In this document: positions 28,957 to 37,453 of the stretch, piece by piece
How the letters are laid out: every line of letters begins with the position of its first letter
Numbering within the stretch: the stretch's first letter is position 1
Origin: a virus
DNA length: 46,532 nucleotides
IMG/VR virus record: IMGVR_UViG_3300025645_000012
Location: 1-46,532 of that record
Direction: 5' to 3' (one strand)
Translations under genes and position numbers: made by a program
The notes under the pieces: generated by a model
Told to the model about the DNA's origin: nothing
Databases searched by the model: none
What the model saw: the letters and a program-made list of their open reading frames with translations, nothing else

Positions 28957-31002
28957 TTACTTTCTCACTAGACTGAGTTTATACTCCGCAACAGAATTTA
29001 TCGTTTTTCCTGTAACTACCGGTTCCGGTTTTCCGGTGTTAGACCTGCCGAAATACATCTTAATGGCCCAACTTGAATACCCAGACATAGACGATGCGCC
29101 ACTGAGGTTTGTTGCCATACCTGCGAAGGTGTCTCCGTATTCGTAAATACCAACTGATAAGTCCGTGATCCTTAACTGAGTACTTATTGAGTATTTACCA
29201 GGATCGGAGGAAGGAACCCCAGCCGACCCTGTTGGTCGGTAGATTTCCCCAAAAGCGTTCATTTGATAATCTTTCTCTTTACCGACGATTGGGTTTACTA
29301 CCCCAGAATAATCAAGAAGATCCTTATAACCCGCTTGTGGTGTTTGCATTGTATCAAAAGATTTCTTGAAGTTAACCGCGTTGTAAGCAGTGAGAGGCCA
29401 CATTGCTGGATAATAAAACCCAAATTCACCATCCAGTAAGTATTTTTGAGTATGACTTACAATGACCTTACCATTAACTAAGCTATGAACAAGTATCGTA
29501 TCAGCCAATGGTTCATTAACTGATACTGTCCCATAATAGGCTTTAATTGTTTGCCTAAACTGAATCTGGTCACCTACTATGAATTTCCCAGTAGAGGGTT
29601 GCCTATTAAACCCATCGGCGTAAATTTCAACACTTGATTGAAGGTACTCATTCCCGTGTACACTGCCACCTACATCCTGATAAGCGACATCGCCAGTTTT
29701 TCTGAACTCGTAGGCATACTCAAGTTGACTTCCCTGAGATTGAATCACATCATAATTATCCTCAGAGAGGATAAAGGACGATTGAGACAGCCTCACGAAA
29801 GTTGCCGTGCCATTTGTGGCCGAACCAGATGCGTGGCTAGGAGCTGTAGCACCAGTAGTGCCAGCAATAGAGCACACATATATCGCACCATTAGCGCCTA
29901 CGACCTCTTCATATCGTGCAACAGGAACCGTAGCTGTGAAGGGTTTTGGTCTAACCCCCTCATTCCACGGTGATCCAAAACTTCCACCGGAAACCACAAT
30001 GCCATTGAATCCGAATACATTAAATACAGTAGACGCTAGAGGGTTTTTTGATGCACTTAATGTGAACCTAATAACATACGACCCAACTTTAGCGGGAAGG
30101 TTAGTAGCTAAAAGTTGTCTTTGTCTATATTCAGTGGTCGCAGAGTATGTATCTACAGTTGTTGCCTCATTCAAAAGTGCGGTAGATCCGTCTATTGTTA
30201 CGTCAACTATATTACCTTCTATTCTTGAATTATAAAGTAGAGATAATTCTGCTCCGTCAACTGTATTATCAAAAGTGATCTCGATGTAATTGTTAATTAT
30301 TGTTGATTGTGCAGCGCGATGTCCATAATACGGCAAAGCGTTTACAGTGCTCAAATCTGTCCAAGTTCCATTAGCCACAACACCAGAATCACCGAAAATA
30401 ATGGCCTCTGACAGGTCTTGGACTATAGTCTGATTCCAGCCATAAGGGGTTATCCTACCTTCTGAGTCAAGACCTTGGTTTTGCAATAACCCTACTTGCC
30501 AAGTTTGACCACCCAAATGAGTGTAATGCAAAAACTCTGTGTCGCTTGATTTCACAATGGCACTTTTTTTAGTTGGAACGACTCCATTTATATCAGAATA
30601 TTGCAAAGACTGACCTATGGTTTTATTTATTTTATTTATTTTCAATGCACTATCATTTAACGCATCTTCAACTGTACCGAGACTATCCGTATCTATAGCA
30701 CTCGCTTTATGTGCTCCAGCAGGGTTTCGGTTCGGACCTATGTGGGCAAGGTTACCCGCAATCTGCTTCATCGCCTCCAATCGCTGCGAGTTTACAGCCG
30801 TGTCAGCGTTACCACTCGGCACGATGCCCGCTTCGGCAAGTAACGCAGCGTCAAAACCCGCGTAATCATTACCCCACTCAGCATCCAACGGCGTACCATC
30901 TTTAGCGCCCGGTACTGATTCGTTTTTAATCGAACCGTACGGATAATTACCGTCGGCTGGATTAGCGCGCGGTGAGAACTTCTCAAAAATTTTAATTGTC
31001 AT
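28957..31002 (-). CDS. Tail fibre / receptor-binding protein
   Basis: A 681-aa protein, last in the tail operon. The N-terminal 150 residues (FSPRANPADGNYPYGSIKNESVPGAKDGTPLDAEWGNDYAGFDAALLAEAG) are a common phage fibre attachment domain; the rest is a Ser/Thr/Gly/Asn-rich beta structure with repeated Y-x-G and T-x-T steps. No chaperone gene or catalytic motif follows. By eye codon choice changes after about 30650 toward fewer CG steps, which suggests that the distal part was exchanged. It would decide host binding. Confidence 0.8.
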   Translation of the reverse strand: MTIKIFEKFSPRANPADGNYPYGSIKNESVPGAKDGTPLDAEWGNDYAGFDAALLAEAGIVPSGNADTAVNSQRLEAMKQIAGNLAHIGPNRNPAGAHKASAIDTDSLGTVEDALNDSALKINKINKTIGQSLQYSDINGVVPTKKSAIVKSSDTEFLHYTHLGGQTWQVGLLQNQGLDSEGRITPYGWNQTIVQDLSEAIIFGDSGVVANGTWTDLSTVNALPYYGHRAAQSTIINNYIEITFDNTVDGAELSLLYNSRIEGNIVDVTIDGSTALLNEATTVDTYSATTEYRQRQLLATNLPAKVGSYVIRFTLSASKNPLASTVFNVFGFNGIVVSGGSFGSPWNEGVRPKPFTATVPVARYEEVVGANGAIYVCSIAGTTGATAPSHASGSATNGTATFVRLSQSSFILSEDNYDVIQSQGSQLEYAYEFRKTGDVAYQDVGGSVHGNEYLQSSVEIYADGFNRQPSTGKFIVGDQIQFRQTIKAYYGTVSVNEPLADTILVHSLVNGKVIVSHTQKYLLDGEFGFYYPAMWPLTAYNAVNFKKSFDTMQTPQAGYKDLLDYSGVVNPIVGKEKDYQMNAFGEIYRPTGSAGVPSSDPGKYSISTQLRITDLSVGIYEYGDTFAGMATNLSGASSMSGYSSWAIKMYFGRSNTGKPEPVVTGKTINSVAEYKLSLVRK

Positions 31003-31007
31003 TGTGG

Positions 31008-31643
31008 TTATGCTCCGAAGTATAAACCGAAATTAGCCCGTGTATCGCCCCAACTGAACGAACCACCAAACTGTGTAATTGCCGTTTCTTCAATGTACCC
31101 AAGGAACTCAACGCCTTGTGGTCGTGGTACGATGTCGAACGTATTAAAAACGAACCGTTCAATGTCGGTAAGTTCCGATCCGAATGACACGCTGAACGTC
31201 ATATCCTCGTTATCAACGACTCGAATAGGGCTCGACGATGTGATGTAACTCAACGCGTCAACAACACCATCTAATGACGCGTCGCTATTGTTCTTTGCTA
31301 TTTTAGCACGTATCAGCACGCGGAATATAGCGTCACTAACTTCTTGTGACAGTACGTCGCCTGCCGACTCAAATTGCGAATCAACACCACCGAACTGGCA
31401 AGCATCACCAGAGCCGCCGAAATACGTATCTGGATCGAATACAACGAACGATTCGAAACCCCTGTCAATAACAACAATACGCCCAATAACGTCAAGCTGT
31501 TCGCCAACCGCCGAGTCGATGTCGTATGACATTCTAACCGCTTCGTACGCTGATTCTACCTCGTCGGCGATGGTCGGCGTAATACCGTACCACGCGACAG
31601 CTTTCGGTTTATCTGCGTACTGTGCGTAAATACGATTAGGCAT
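31008..31643 (-). CDS. Baseplate protein, DUF2612
   Basis: 211 aa resembling DUF2612 proteins: QYADKPKAVAWYGITPTIADEVESAYEAVRMSYDIDSAVGEQLDVIGRIVVIDRG with the typical L-D-x-I-G motif, a Gly-rich insert, then FRVLIRAKIAKNNSDASLDGVVDAL. DUF2612 members occupy the place of Mu gp48/P2 gpI as baseplate wedge-end or fibre-joining components. It overlaps the J-like gene upstream by eight bases and precedes the fibre gene, fitting that role. Confidence 0.85.
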   Translation of the reverse strand: MPNRIYAQYADKPKAVAWYGITPTIADEVESAYEAVRMSYDIDSAVGEQLDVIGRIVVIDRGFESFVVFDPDTYFGGSGDACQFGGVDSQFESAGDVLSQEVSDAIFRVLIRAKIAKNNSDASLDGVVDALSYITSSSPIRVVDNEDMTFSVSFGSELTDIERFVFNTFDIVPRPQGVEFLGYIEETAITQFGGSFSWGDTRANFGLYFGA

Positions 31644-32841
31644 TTATCACCACCGTGATATTAGCATCGGTCCATCGTGACAACTCGTTAAACGCGATAG
31701 GTACTTGACCAACAGTCAATGTATTGACGACTAGCCCCGTTACGTAAGCGTTACCGTACCGACCTATAACTTGGTTGATAGGCGTGTAAATACGCGACAC
31801 TGGCACTTCTTCACCGATGTCAAAACCGAGCACGTTAAACCCACATTCAGCGGCTACGAGGTCGCCCGCCGAATAATTTAGTATGGCCTGTTTAATTTGT
31901 TCGTCGGCGTCGTTCGGTAACGAGCCGTCGTTTTGAATGGTGACGGCTACAATCATGTCGACGTAAGTTGGTCGACTGAAAGTGATGTCTTTAATGTTAC
32001 TCGGGTATTTATCGAATACGTCGGTAACCGTCACTGGTGTACCAGCGGCATGTAACGCGCAACCTGGGTTCTTTTTACGGAATATAGCGAGCGCGACGTC
32101 CGCATCGGTCCCACCGTCTACGATTGGTACTTCGCTGTGCGCGGGCAATCCGTTAGCGTCGACAACACCTGTGAAGTTTTCGAGCACGATAGCACGACGC
32201 ACACCCGACACGGCGAATATCTCGCCGAGCATATTATCAATCTGATTAGAACCGGGTCGAGCTACCGCTTTCGCACGTTCGAGACGTAACGACGAGTCGT
32301 TTTGTCGATTCGTACCTGGGGTCGCTACCGACGCGTTAGTGACGGTTTGCCATCCTCCCACTGTCGACACGATGCGCGTCAATGTACCGATGCTAGCCTG
32401 TGTCGCTCCGTTAACCGTACACGTTGCCGTAACGCTAACCGTGCCGCCACCACCGATAGTCACGTTAGTATCGGTGCGCCATTGTGAGCCGTCGACAGTA
32501 GATTCGACGAGTTTACCCGCGATTATCACAGTGCCAGGAACGCCACCCAACGTTAATTCCACATTGCTCGGCGTTCCTTGACTGCGTATCGTACCGGTAA
32601 GTGAACAAATAATATTGAGGTCGACACCTTTCGCTTTGTTCGGGTCTTTCGAGTTGTACGCACGTTGGCCGATTTCGTCTAGATTCGCCCATATTTCAGC
32701 GTCCGACGCGAGTTTTAACCCGTCAGGCGTTGATGGGTCTAGGTTCCATTTCGGATCGATGTCGATGTATAACTGGCGCTCTTGCGCGTACCAATCGTTT
32801 TGAGTTTTTAGAACGTAGCCCGTCGGCGTTAGACTAGCCAT
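31636..32841 (-). CDS. Baseplate wedge protein, gpJ-like
   Basis: 401 aa of the baseplate J family. Visible: TPTGYVLKTQNDWYAQERQLYIDIDPKWNLDPSTPDGLK at the N-terminus, the repeated beta domain GTPSNVELTLGGVPGTVIIAG, R-x-x-S-L-R-L-E-R-A-K (residues about 190) and DKYPSNIKDITFSRPTYVDMIVAVTIQ. It forms the wedge rim that opens during sheath contraction. Overlaps both neighbours by eight bases, which implies translational coupling. Confidence 0.88.
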   Translation of the reverse strand: MASLTPTGYVLKTQNDWYAQERQLYIDIDPKWNLDPSTPDGLKLASDAEIWANLDEIGQRAYNSKDPNKAKGVDLNIICSLTGTIRSQGTPSNVELTLGGVPGTVIIAGKLVESTVDGSQWRTDTNVTIGGGGTVSVTATCTVNGATQASIGTLTRIVSTVGGWQTVTNASVATPGTNRQNDSSLRLERAKAVARPGSNQIDNMLGEIFAVSGVRRAIVLENFTGVVDANGLPAHSEVPIVDGGTDADVALAIFRKKNPGCALHAAGTPVTVTDVFDKYPSNIKDITFSRPTYVDMIVAVTIQNDGSLPNDADEQIKQAILNYSAGDLVAAECGFNVLGFDIGEEVPVSRIYTPINQVIGRYGNAYVTGLVVNTLTVGQVPIAFNELSRWTDANITVVINA

Positions 32842-33187
32842 TTGATACCGTTAATTCAGTTATGCCAAATGTGGTTAGTATACCAGCGTTGACAGTATAA
32901 ACGCGAGTATTGATATCGAAGTCGGTCGAGAACGACACGAGGCGAACGACACCGTCTGTCCGTAATATGCGCGATTTAATGATCGCTTCTTTACTCGATA
33001 GCGTTCCGTCTTTACCGAGAATTGACTCCCACCACGGCGTACCGTCGGTGACGTCTCGGAAATATTCACCGAGGAATAAACGCAATCGAGTTTTGACAGT
33101 TTGCGCTATTTCTTCGACGCCGCTGATAAATTGGTCACCGCTTGTGACTATATCACCCGTGTCGGGGTCTATTAATCTCACAGTCAT
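32834..33187 (-). CDS. gp25-like baseplate wedge protein
   Basis: 117 aa with the gpW/gp25 pattern: SGVEEIAQTVKTRLRLFLGEYFRDVTDGTPWWESILGKDG, the R-L-x-L-F-x-x-E-x-F and D-x-G-x-P-W core, and RILRTDGVVRLVSFSTDFD. It initiates sheath assembly on the baseplate. Start overlaps the spike gene stop by one base (TAATG). Confidence 0.88.
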   Translation of the reverse strand: MTVRLIDPDTGDIVTSGDQFISGVEEIAQTVKTRLRLFLGEYFRDVTDGTPWWESILGKDGTLSSKEAIIKSRILRTDGVVRLVSFSTDFDINTRVYTVNAGILTTFGITELTVSNG

Positions 33188-33849
33188 TAGATTGGATCCC
33201 CTGAGTTGTCAACCACTGGCGTACCGTTGATGTTATACGTTCCGGCTTCATGCTTGTGGTCGTCACCAACATTAGTACCGTTATGTGTAAACGTTGGTGA
33301 GTCAATGTTAAAACCGGTAAAAGTACCGTTAAACGCACCGCTAGCGTCTAGCGTGAACGAACCCGACGCGTTAGCGACTTCAATCGAGTCGTCATTTTTT
33401 AACCAAAAATACTGAGTACCGTCGGCGTTGCGTAATCGTATACCGTTATTCGCAAAATCGTTGATCACGTTAGGTTGTGAACGTACACCGGGTAAAAACA
33501 CGGCGTCGCTAAGGTCGTGAAATCTCATTATAGGATTTTCAGCAACACCACCCGTTGTCATCCAACCATCGATACAACGTTGTGAGAACAGGATAAACCC
33601 CTCGTCACCTACGTCGATTTGATGTTCAACCGTGAATTTACCACCCTGAAAATGTACCGGAACTTCAATTAACGGTGGCGGCGTAAAGGGTTTACCGTTG
33701 ACGTCCTTGCGTACGATACCGATTTGTATTTGGGCGAGTTGAGTCGCCGGATCGAACGCCAAGACGTGACCCGGTATTGATGTCGCTACGTCTTTCATCA
33801 TTTCGAAAAACGAACGTTTAGTTAATTCAGTGAGTGTCGCTATTTGCAT
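33187..33849 (-). CDS. Baseplate spike protein, Gp138/gpV-like
   Basis: 220 aa. N-terminal OB-type Gp138 domain (PGHVLAFDPATQLAQIQIGIVRKD, IEVPVHFQGGKFTVEHQIDVGDEGFILFSQRCIDGW), then a narrow beta-helix with short repeats and a C-terminal HKHEAGTYNINGTPV, where the H-x-H binds the apical iron in such tips. It pierces the outer membrane. It has no clear SD; upstream is a 500-base non-coding gap with a terminator, unlike the tight spacing elsewhere in the operon. Confidence 0.85.
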   Translation of the reverse strand: MQIATLTELTKRSFFEMMKDVATSIPGHVLAFDPATQLAQIQIGIVRKDVNGKPFTPPPLIEVPVHFQGGKFTVEHQIDVGDEGFILFSQRCIDGWMTTGGVAENPIMRFHDLSDAVFLPGVRSQPNVINDFANNGIRLRNADGTQYFWLKNDDSIEVANASGSFTLDASGAFNGTFTGFNIDSPTFTHNGTNVGDDHKHEAGTYNINGTPVVDNSGDPI

Positions 33850-33864
33850 TATTTGAGTTTAACA

Positions 33865-33889
33865 CAAAAAAATGCCCTCACATAGAGGG
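33865..33889 (-). terminator. Terminator at the end of the candidate ncRNA
   Basis: CCCTC-TATGT-GAGGG (minus strand, 33889-33875) followed by C, A and seven T (33872-33866). It is 16 bases before the spike start. Confidence 0.8.
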
Positions 33890-34069
33890 GAAATGGCAGG
33901 GATTAAATTGCCTCGGTTACGTCTCACGACGTTACGTGGCTGCAAGGTGTCAGTGCCTTGCCACTTACGGATCACCCCCTGTTGGACAGTGTGCCGAGAT
34001 AATGTGATATCTCACCCTACGTTATGCAAAAATGACGTATATCATAACGGAGTTTGTTACGTCTACTAT

Positions 34070-34088
34070 CACATTGCGAAAGTGTTTA
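34070..34088. repeat. 19-bp perfect inverted repeat, arm 1
   Basis: CACATTGCGAAAGTGTTTA is the exact reverse complement of 34187-34205, 98 bases away. The arm can also fold on itself with a GCGA tetraloop, so two alternative structures are possible. Confidence 0.95.
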
Positions 34089-34186
34089 TATGTGTGACAC
34101 GCTCCGATATTCATTAGGGCTTAAAAAGCCTCGGACTTAAGTCACCTTTCGCCTATGCACTCGATACCGTTATCGTTACGGACTCG

Positions 34187-34205
34187 TAAACACTTTCGCA
34201 ATGTG
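34187..34205. repeat. 19-bp perfect inverted repeat, arm 2
   Basis: TAAACACTTTCGCAATGTG, reverse complement of 34070-34088. The ten-base core CACTTTCGCA recurs at 34211-34220. Confidence 0.95.
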
Positions 34206-34332
34206 CCCCACACTTTCGCAGTGGGTGCGGAATATCTCTATTCAACGAAGGTTCAATGTTGACATTACATCAACGAGTTCATTTTAATCACCACTGTGGT
34301 CAAGTGAGAATAACAACTAACCTTGAGTCATC

Positions 34333-34361
34333 AGTATTGACCAACGTGACGATTATGTCAA
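34333..34361 (-). promoter_or_regulatory. Promoter with operator-like repeat for the candidate ncRNA
   Basis: -35 TTGACA (34361-34356), 17-base spacer, -10 AATACT (34338-34333). The repeat TTGAC-ataatc-GTCAC spans 34361-34346. The -35 overlaps the last codons and stop of the hub gene. Confidence 0.5.
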
Positions 34362-35219
34362 CCCTCTAATACCCGTTATTTTCGTTGACCATGCGTCACC
34401 CCATGTATCGCCGCTGTGCGTTAGTTTAAATATTTTATATTCGCCAACACCGGCCGATTCGGGTATGTCCACAAAGTATAGATTACTAAAATTGAACGTG
34501 GCGAGGTCTGACTCGATACGATACCGACCGCCTATTTTAATTTTCGGGTTTAATCGCGTCACAACATCGACACCATTTTCCGTAATTTCGGGTATACCTT
34601 CCATCCCTGTAAACTGCGATACGACATGTACATCACCTTTTCGGGCGTAACCTTGTCGTACCACCACGAGTCGTTCGTTTTCGATTACGTAGTCGAACCC
34701 GTGCGTTTTCGCCAGGTTGTCGAGATAGACACGTGGATCACCCGCCAGCGTATAACCGTATGGATACGGGTCGATGTCTGCGAATTGTTCGTCATCAATG
34801 ACTATGGGATAACCCATCGACGTAACGCACGTTTTAATAATGTCAGTTACTTTCGTATCTTTTCCCAACGTCTCGTTAACTTGAGTTTGGTCATCAAGTA
34901 ATTTACCACCGCGACAAATCAAACGGGTGATAGTGGTTGGCCCTTGTCGCTCACGTAATACGTTTTGTATCGTGCCGACAAATATCGAATCAATTGAATC
35001 AGCATAACCAGCACGTAACGTTAACACGACGCCGCGTTTTAGAGTCTTGTTCGTTGCGTCAGCGCTCATGTTATACAGTGCGATATCGGCGTAACTCGTA
35101 TAACCGCCAAAATCATGCAGCACTTCAAAAGTGCATTTGAACTGTCGACCGTCCGTTACTTCAATGAACGGTTCGTCGTCGAGCGATATTGACCACTGTC
35201 GTTTGTTATAACTGCTCAT
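34353..35219 (-). CDS. Baseplate hub protein (gpD/gp44-like)
   Basis: 288 aa from ATG 35219 (GTG 35225 also possible). N-terminal beta domain (KRQWSISLDDEPFIEVTDGRQFKCTFEVLHDFGGYTSYADIALYNMS), then GVVLTLRAGYADSIDSIFVGTIQNVLRERQGPTTITRLICRGG and LDNLAKTHGFDYVIENERLVVVRQ, the layout of tube-like hub proteins (Mu gp44, P2 gpD). It joins tail tube and spike. The start overlaps the plug gene by 14 bases. Followed by the 503-base non-coding gap. Confidence 0.82.
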   Translation of the reverse strand: MSSYNKRQWSISLDDEPFIEVTDGRQFKCTFEVLHDFGGYTSYADIALYNMSADATNKTLKRGVVLTLRAGYADSIDSIFVGTIQNVLRERQGPTTITRLICRGGKLLDDQTQVNETLGKDTKVTDIIKTCVTSMGYPIVIDDEQFADIDPYPYGYTLAGDPRVYLDNLAKTHGFDYVIENERLVVVRQGYARKGDVHVVSQFTGMEGIPEITENGVDVVTRLNPKIKIGGRYRIESDLATFNFSNLYFVDIPESAGVGEYKIFKLTHSGDTWGDAWSTKITGIRGLT

Positions 35220-35511
35220 CGTCACTCACCCAAACTAGACGGTTATTAACACCGAGGTTATCTAACGTTACATCGTCGCCGATGAACACGAGTTTTCCGA
35301 TACCCGCTTCGTAACCGTCCGTAATTACCGCGTTCGGTTCGAGCATTGCGCCCGATATCAATGTAACACCCTCCCGAGATATATCCACACTCCAAGCTGG
35401 ACCAGCTACCGTTACATAATTTAACGTGAACTGTAAAAAGTTATCACCGAGTTGAATCGTAAATATCTGGTGAGCGTTACTCGCGCCATTTTTTAACGGT
35501 ATTGTGATCAT
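35206..35511 (-). CDS. Baseplate plug-like protein (DUF6983/Pam3 plug type)
   Basis: 101 aa, all-beta: ITIPLKNGASNAHQIFTIQLGDNFLQFTLNYVTVAGPAWSVDIS, then GAMLEPNAVITDGYEAGIGKLVFIGDDVTLDNLGVNNRLVWV. This matches the small baseplate plug proteins of Pam3-like phages, which also lie between the Dit-like and hub genes. The start overlaps the upstream stop (ATGA). Confidence 0.75.
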   Translation of the reverse strand: MITIPLKNGASNAHQIFTIQLGDNFLQFTLNYVTVAGPAWSVDISREGVTLISGAMLEPNAVITDGYEAGIGKLVFIGDDVTLDNLGVNNRLVWVSDDEQL

Positions 35512-36143
35512 CCTAAAACCCCCGTGACGTTGGTCGTCGTTAACGCCGTTGGCTCGACGCCTTTAATCTCGCCGATGTTATTCGTTGCGCTCGCTTGCGA
35601 TGAACTAGGGTCGTTTGGGTTCAATTGTGACGATAGCGGTTGGTTTTTGGTGATTACAGTAGATAGTGTCGGATATTCTTGTAAATCCGCTTCGAATATC
35701 AAGCCACCTTCGTTAACGGGGTCTTTGGTTCGTCGTATGCGAGCAATGACCATATTAGTCAATTGTATGTCACCCGCGTCGATGTCGAACGGCTCACCTG
35801 TGGTTAATAAGCCGACAAGAAATTCTAACGTGGCACTACCTCGCGTTTCGTTACTACCAGCTAGAAAACTGGACGACAACCCGAAGGCGGTCGACACGAG
35901 CGGCGAGTCGATGAAACTCGTAGCAAAATCTCCTAACCCTAGTGACAACGGCGTGTTACTCACCGCGCCGACAATGGACCAGCGAAACGGATTTACGATT
36001 CGGTGATCGCTTGCGCGCGCACCTAGTTCAATCGGATAACCTGTTAAGTCTGCTGACGCTTCGAAAGTGTCCTCTAATACCGCGTCAAACTCGTAACCCG
36101 CTATCGTCGGTGACTTGGGTGTAAATATACTTAATAGCGACAC
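35508..36143 (-). CDS. Dit-like baseplate protein
   Basis: 211 aa. N-terminal GYEFDAVLEDTFEASADLTGYPIELGARASDHRI is the Dit-like N-terminal domain (LysM-like lineage in some myoviruses); FDIDAGDIQLTNMVIARIRRTKDPVNEGGLIFEADLQEY follows; the last 45 residues are Ser/Asn/Thr-rich and probably flexible. Start is GTG 36143 with GGGGG seven bases before it. Its location after the tape measure is the usual Dit position. Confidence 0.8.
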   Translation of the reverse strand: MSLLSIFTPKSPTIAGYEFDAVLEDTFEASADLTGYPIELGARASDHRIVNPFRWSIVGAVSNTPLSLGLGDFATSFIDSPLVSTAFGLSSSFLAGSNETRGSATLEFLVGLLTTGEPFDIDAGDIQLTNMVIARIRRTKDPVNEGGLIFEADLQEYPTLSTVITKNQPLSSQLNPNDPSSSQASATNNIGEIKGVEPTALTTTNVTGVLG

Positions 36144-36144
36144 G

Positions 36145-37317
36145 TTAACCCCCTGTACTTGACGATATATCGTCTATTGCCGTTTGTGCCATACTGTCAA
36201 TGACTCTCACGACTTTACGATCGATAATAGCACCGTCCATTTCTAAACTCACATTGATTGTTTGTGTCGATGGCGCCTGACCGCTACGGAATTGATCGAC
36301 CTGTGTCGATGGTGCCTGACCGCTACGGTACTGACCGGACGGTACGACAATGTTAGTTCCAGTACCGCCGCTGAACGGTTGCATAAATGACTGATAAGCG
36401 TCACCAGCGGTTACCGTTAACGGTTGTGTCATCCATTCAGGTAGACCGATGTCTTGGCCGACGTTCGTCATCTGCTCGCCAATCGGCGTAAACAACCACT
36501 CAGGTAAACCGGTCGCTTCGGCCGCTTGTGATGGTTCACCAATACCCAACGCAGCTTTAGTCAGTTCACCAATGGCTCGTATTTTTCCGAGCCTGTCCTC
36601 ACTGAACCAAGAATTAACCGACCTCGTAATATCGTTAATCACGGGTAATAATTCGGCACTTATCGCATCGGCGAATGATCCTAGGTTAGCTTTCGCCTCG
36701 ACCCATTGTCGATTAAACTCTGCCGCGTCGGCTGTCATACCTGTCGTTAGTGGTCGGATGTTTCGATATTTATCGACAAGACCATCAACGGCACTGCGCC
36801 CCTGAGATAATAGTCTAATACTTGATTCGTCCAATCCTAGCGCTTCGGCGGCGTTAATGCGTTGCTGTGTGTTCATTCCTGCGAACGCATCGGCTAACCC
36901 TAGGTACGCGTCCGTCGCGGTTCGTGCGTCAGCTATCGCGTTAGGGTCAAGTCCGGCTTTACCCGCTGGCGCAAAAAACCCAACATCACCGACACGAATA
37001 CGCGCTCGCGCTCGTTCAATTGATTCAAGTTGAGACATAAACGATTCGAGCGAACCACCCTCGGTCGCCAAAGCATTACCGAACGCTTGCATGTCGTTAG
37101 CGGTCACGCCGAACACTTCGCTGAATTTACCCAACATGTCAGCACTTGACGCGAAATCGGACGTCAACGCTTTTATACCGAACGCGCCGGCGACAACCGA
37201 TCCGAGTTGTAACGCTTTGGACTTGATAGAGTCCATACCCGATTCGATTTGCTGCGCTGATTTTTTGTCGTACTCGAAACCGATACCGACGAGTAAACTT
37301 GATATGACGTTAGCCAT
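36145..37317 (-). CDS. Tape measure protein (short)
   Basis: 390 aa from ATG 37317 (AGGTG seven bases upstream; GTG 37326 is the longest form). Begins MANVISSLLVGIGFEYDKKSAQQIESGMDSIKSKALQLGSVVAGAFG with a hydrophobic membrane-like part, then long helical segments (SQLESIERARARIR). Near the C-terminus RSGQAPSTQ occurs twice. Tape measure length sets tail length at about 0.15 nm per residue, so a tail of some 55-60 nm is expected, short for a myovirus. It is separated from its chaperone genes by a plus-strand island. Confidence 0.83.
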   Translation of the reverse strand: MANVISSLLVGIGFEYDKKSAQQIESGMDSIKSKALQLGSVVAGAFGIKALTSDFASSADMLGKFSEVFGVTANDMQAFGNALATEGGSLESFMSQLESIERARARIRVGDVGFFAPAGKAGLDPNAIADARTATDAYLGLADAFAGMNTQQRINAAEALGLDESSIRLLSQGRSAVDGLVDKYRNIRPLTTGMTADAAEFNRQWVEAKANLGSFADAISAELLPVINDITRSVNSWFSEDRLGKIRAIGELTKAALGIGEPSQAAEATGLPEWLFTPIGEQMTNVGQDIGLPEWMTQPLTVTAGDAYQSFMQPFSGGTGTNIVVPSGQYRSGQAPSTQVDQFRSGQAPSTQTINVSLEMDGAIIDRKVVRVIDSMAQTAIDDISSSTGG

Positions 37318-37335
37318 TTTACGCACCTGATTAAA

Positions 37336-37364
37336 ATATTACGTCAAGTATAACACGAGGTGAA
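37336..37364 (-). promoter_or_regulatory. Possible promoter for the tape measure unit
   Basis: On the minus strand TTCACC (37364-37359), 17 bases, TAATAT (37341-37336). Both boxes match four of six. A promoter is expected here because a terminator (38584-38605) blocks read-through from the tail chaperone. Confidence 0.3.
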
Positions 37365-37392
37365 CGATTAAAAAATAATTGTAATCGAACGC

Positions 37393-37420
37393 TTGACACG
37401 ACCGTCAATAGTGTTAATAT
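37393..37420 (+). promoter_or_regulatory. Promoter with operator-like repeat for the clamp island
   Basis: -35 TTGACA (37393-37398), 16-base spacer, -10 TAATAT (37415-37420); the repeat TTGAC-acgacc-GTCAA covers 37393-37408. It drives the three plus-strand genes 37454-38585. Confidence 0.7.
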
Positions 37421-37453
37421 GACGTATCGACAAAATAATGAGGTAATGTAGAT

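Larger units (their letters stand above)
33864..34326 (-). ncRNA. Candidate structured non-coding RNA, about 460 nt
   Basis: Between the hub and spike genes lies a 503-base gap, although tail genes here otherwise overlap. On the minus strand it has a promoter (34333-34361), a terminator (33865-33889) and no ORF with an SD. Local stems in the RNA include CACU-GCGAA-AGUG, GGCUU-UUU-AAGCC, CGUUAUG...CAUAACG, GAGAUA-UCACAU-UAUCUC, GCAAGG-CACUGACA-CCUUGC and ACGUC-GUGA-GACGU. A perfect 19-bp long-range pairing (34070-34088 with 34187-34205) closes the centre. I recognise no known RNA family; a 5' control region for the spike gene is the alternative. Confidence 0.6.

Noticed and set aside
33872-34117. 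Plus-strand 81-aa ORF in the non-coding gap
   Set aside because: No SD, overlaps the terminator hairpin, Cys-rich random-looking product; the gap is better explained by RNA structure on the minus strand.
34318-34340. Hammerhead ribozyme (CUGAUGA box in the candidate ncRNA)
   Set aside because: CTGATGA is present on the minus strand but is not followed by a short stem and GAAA at the needed place.
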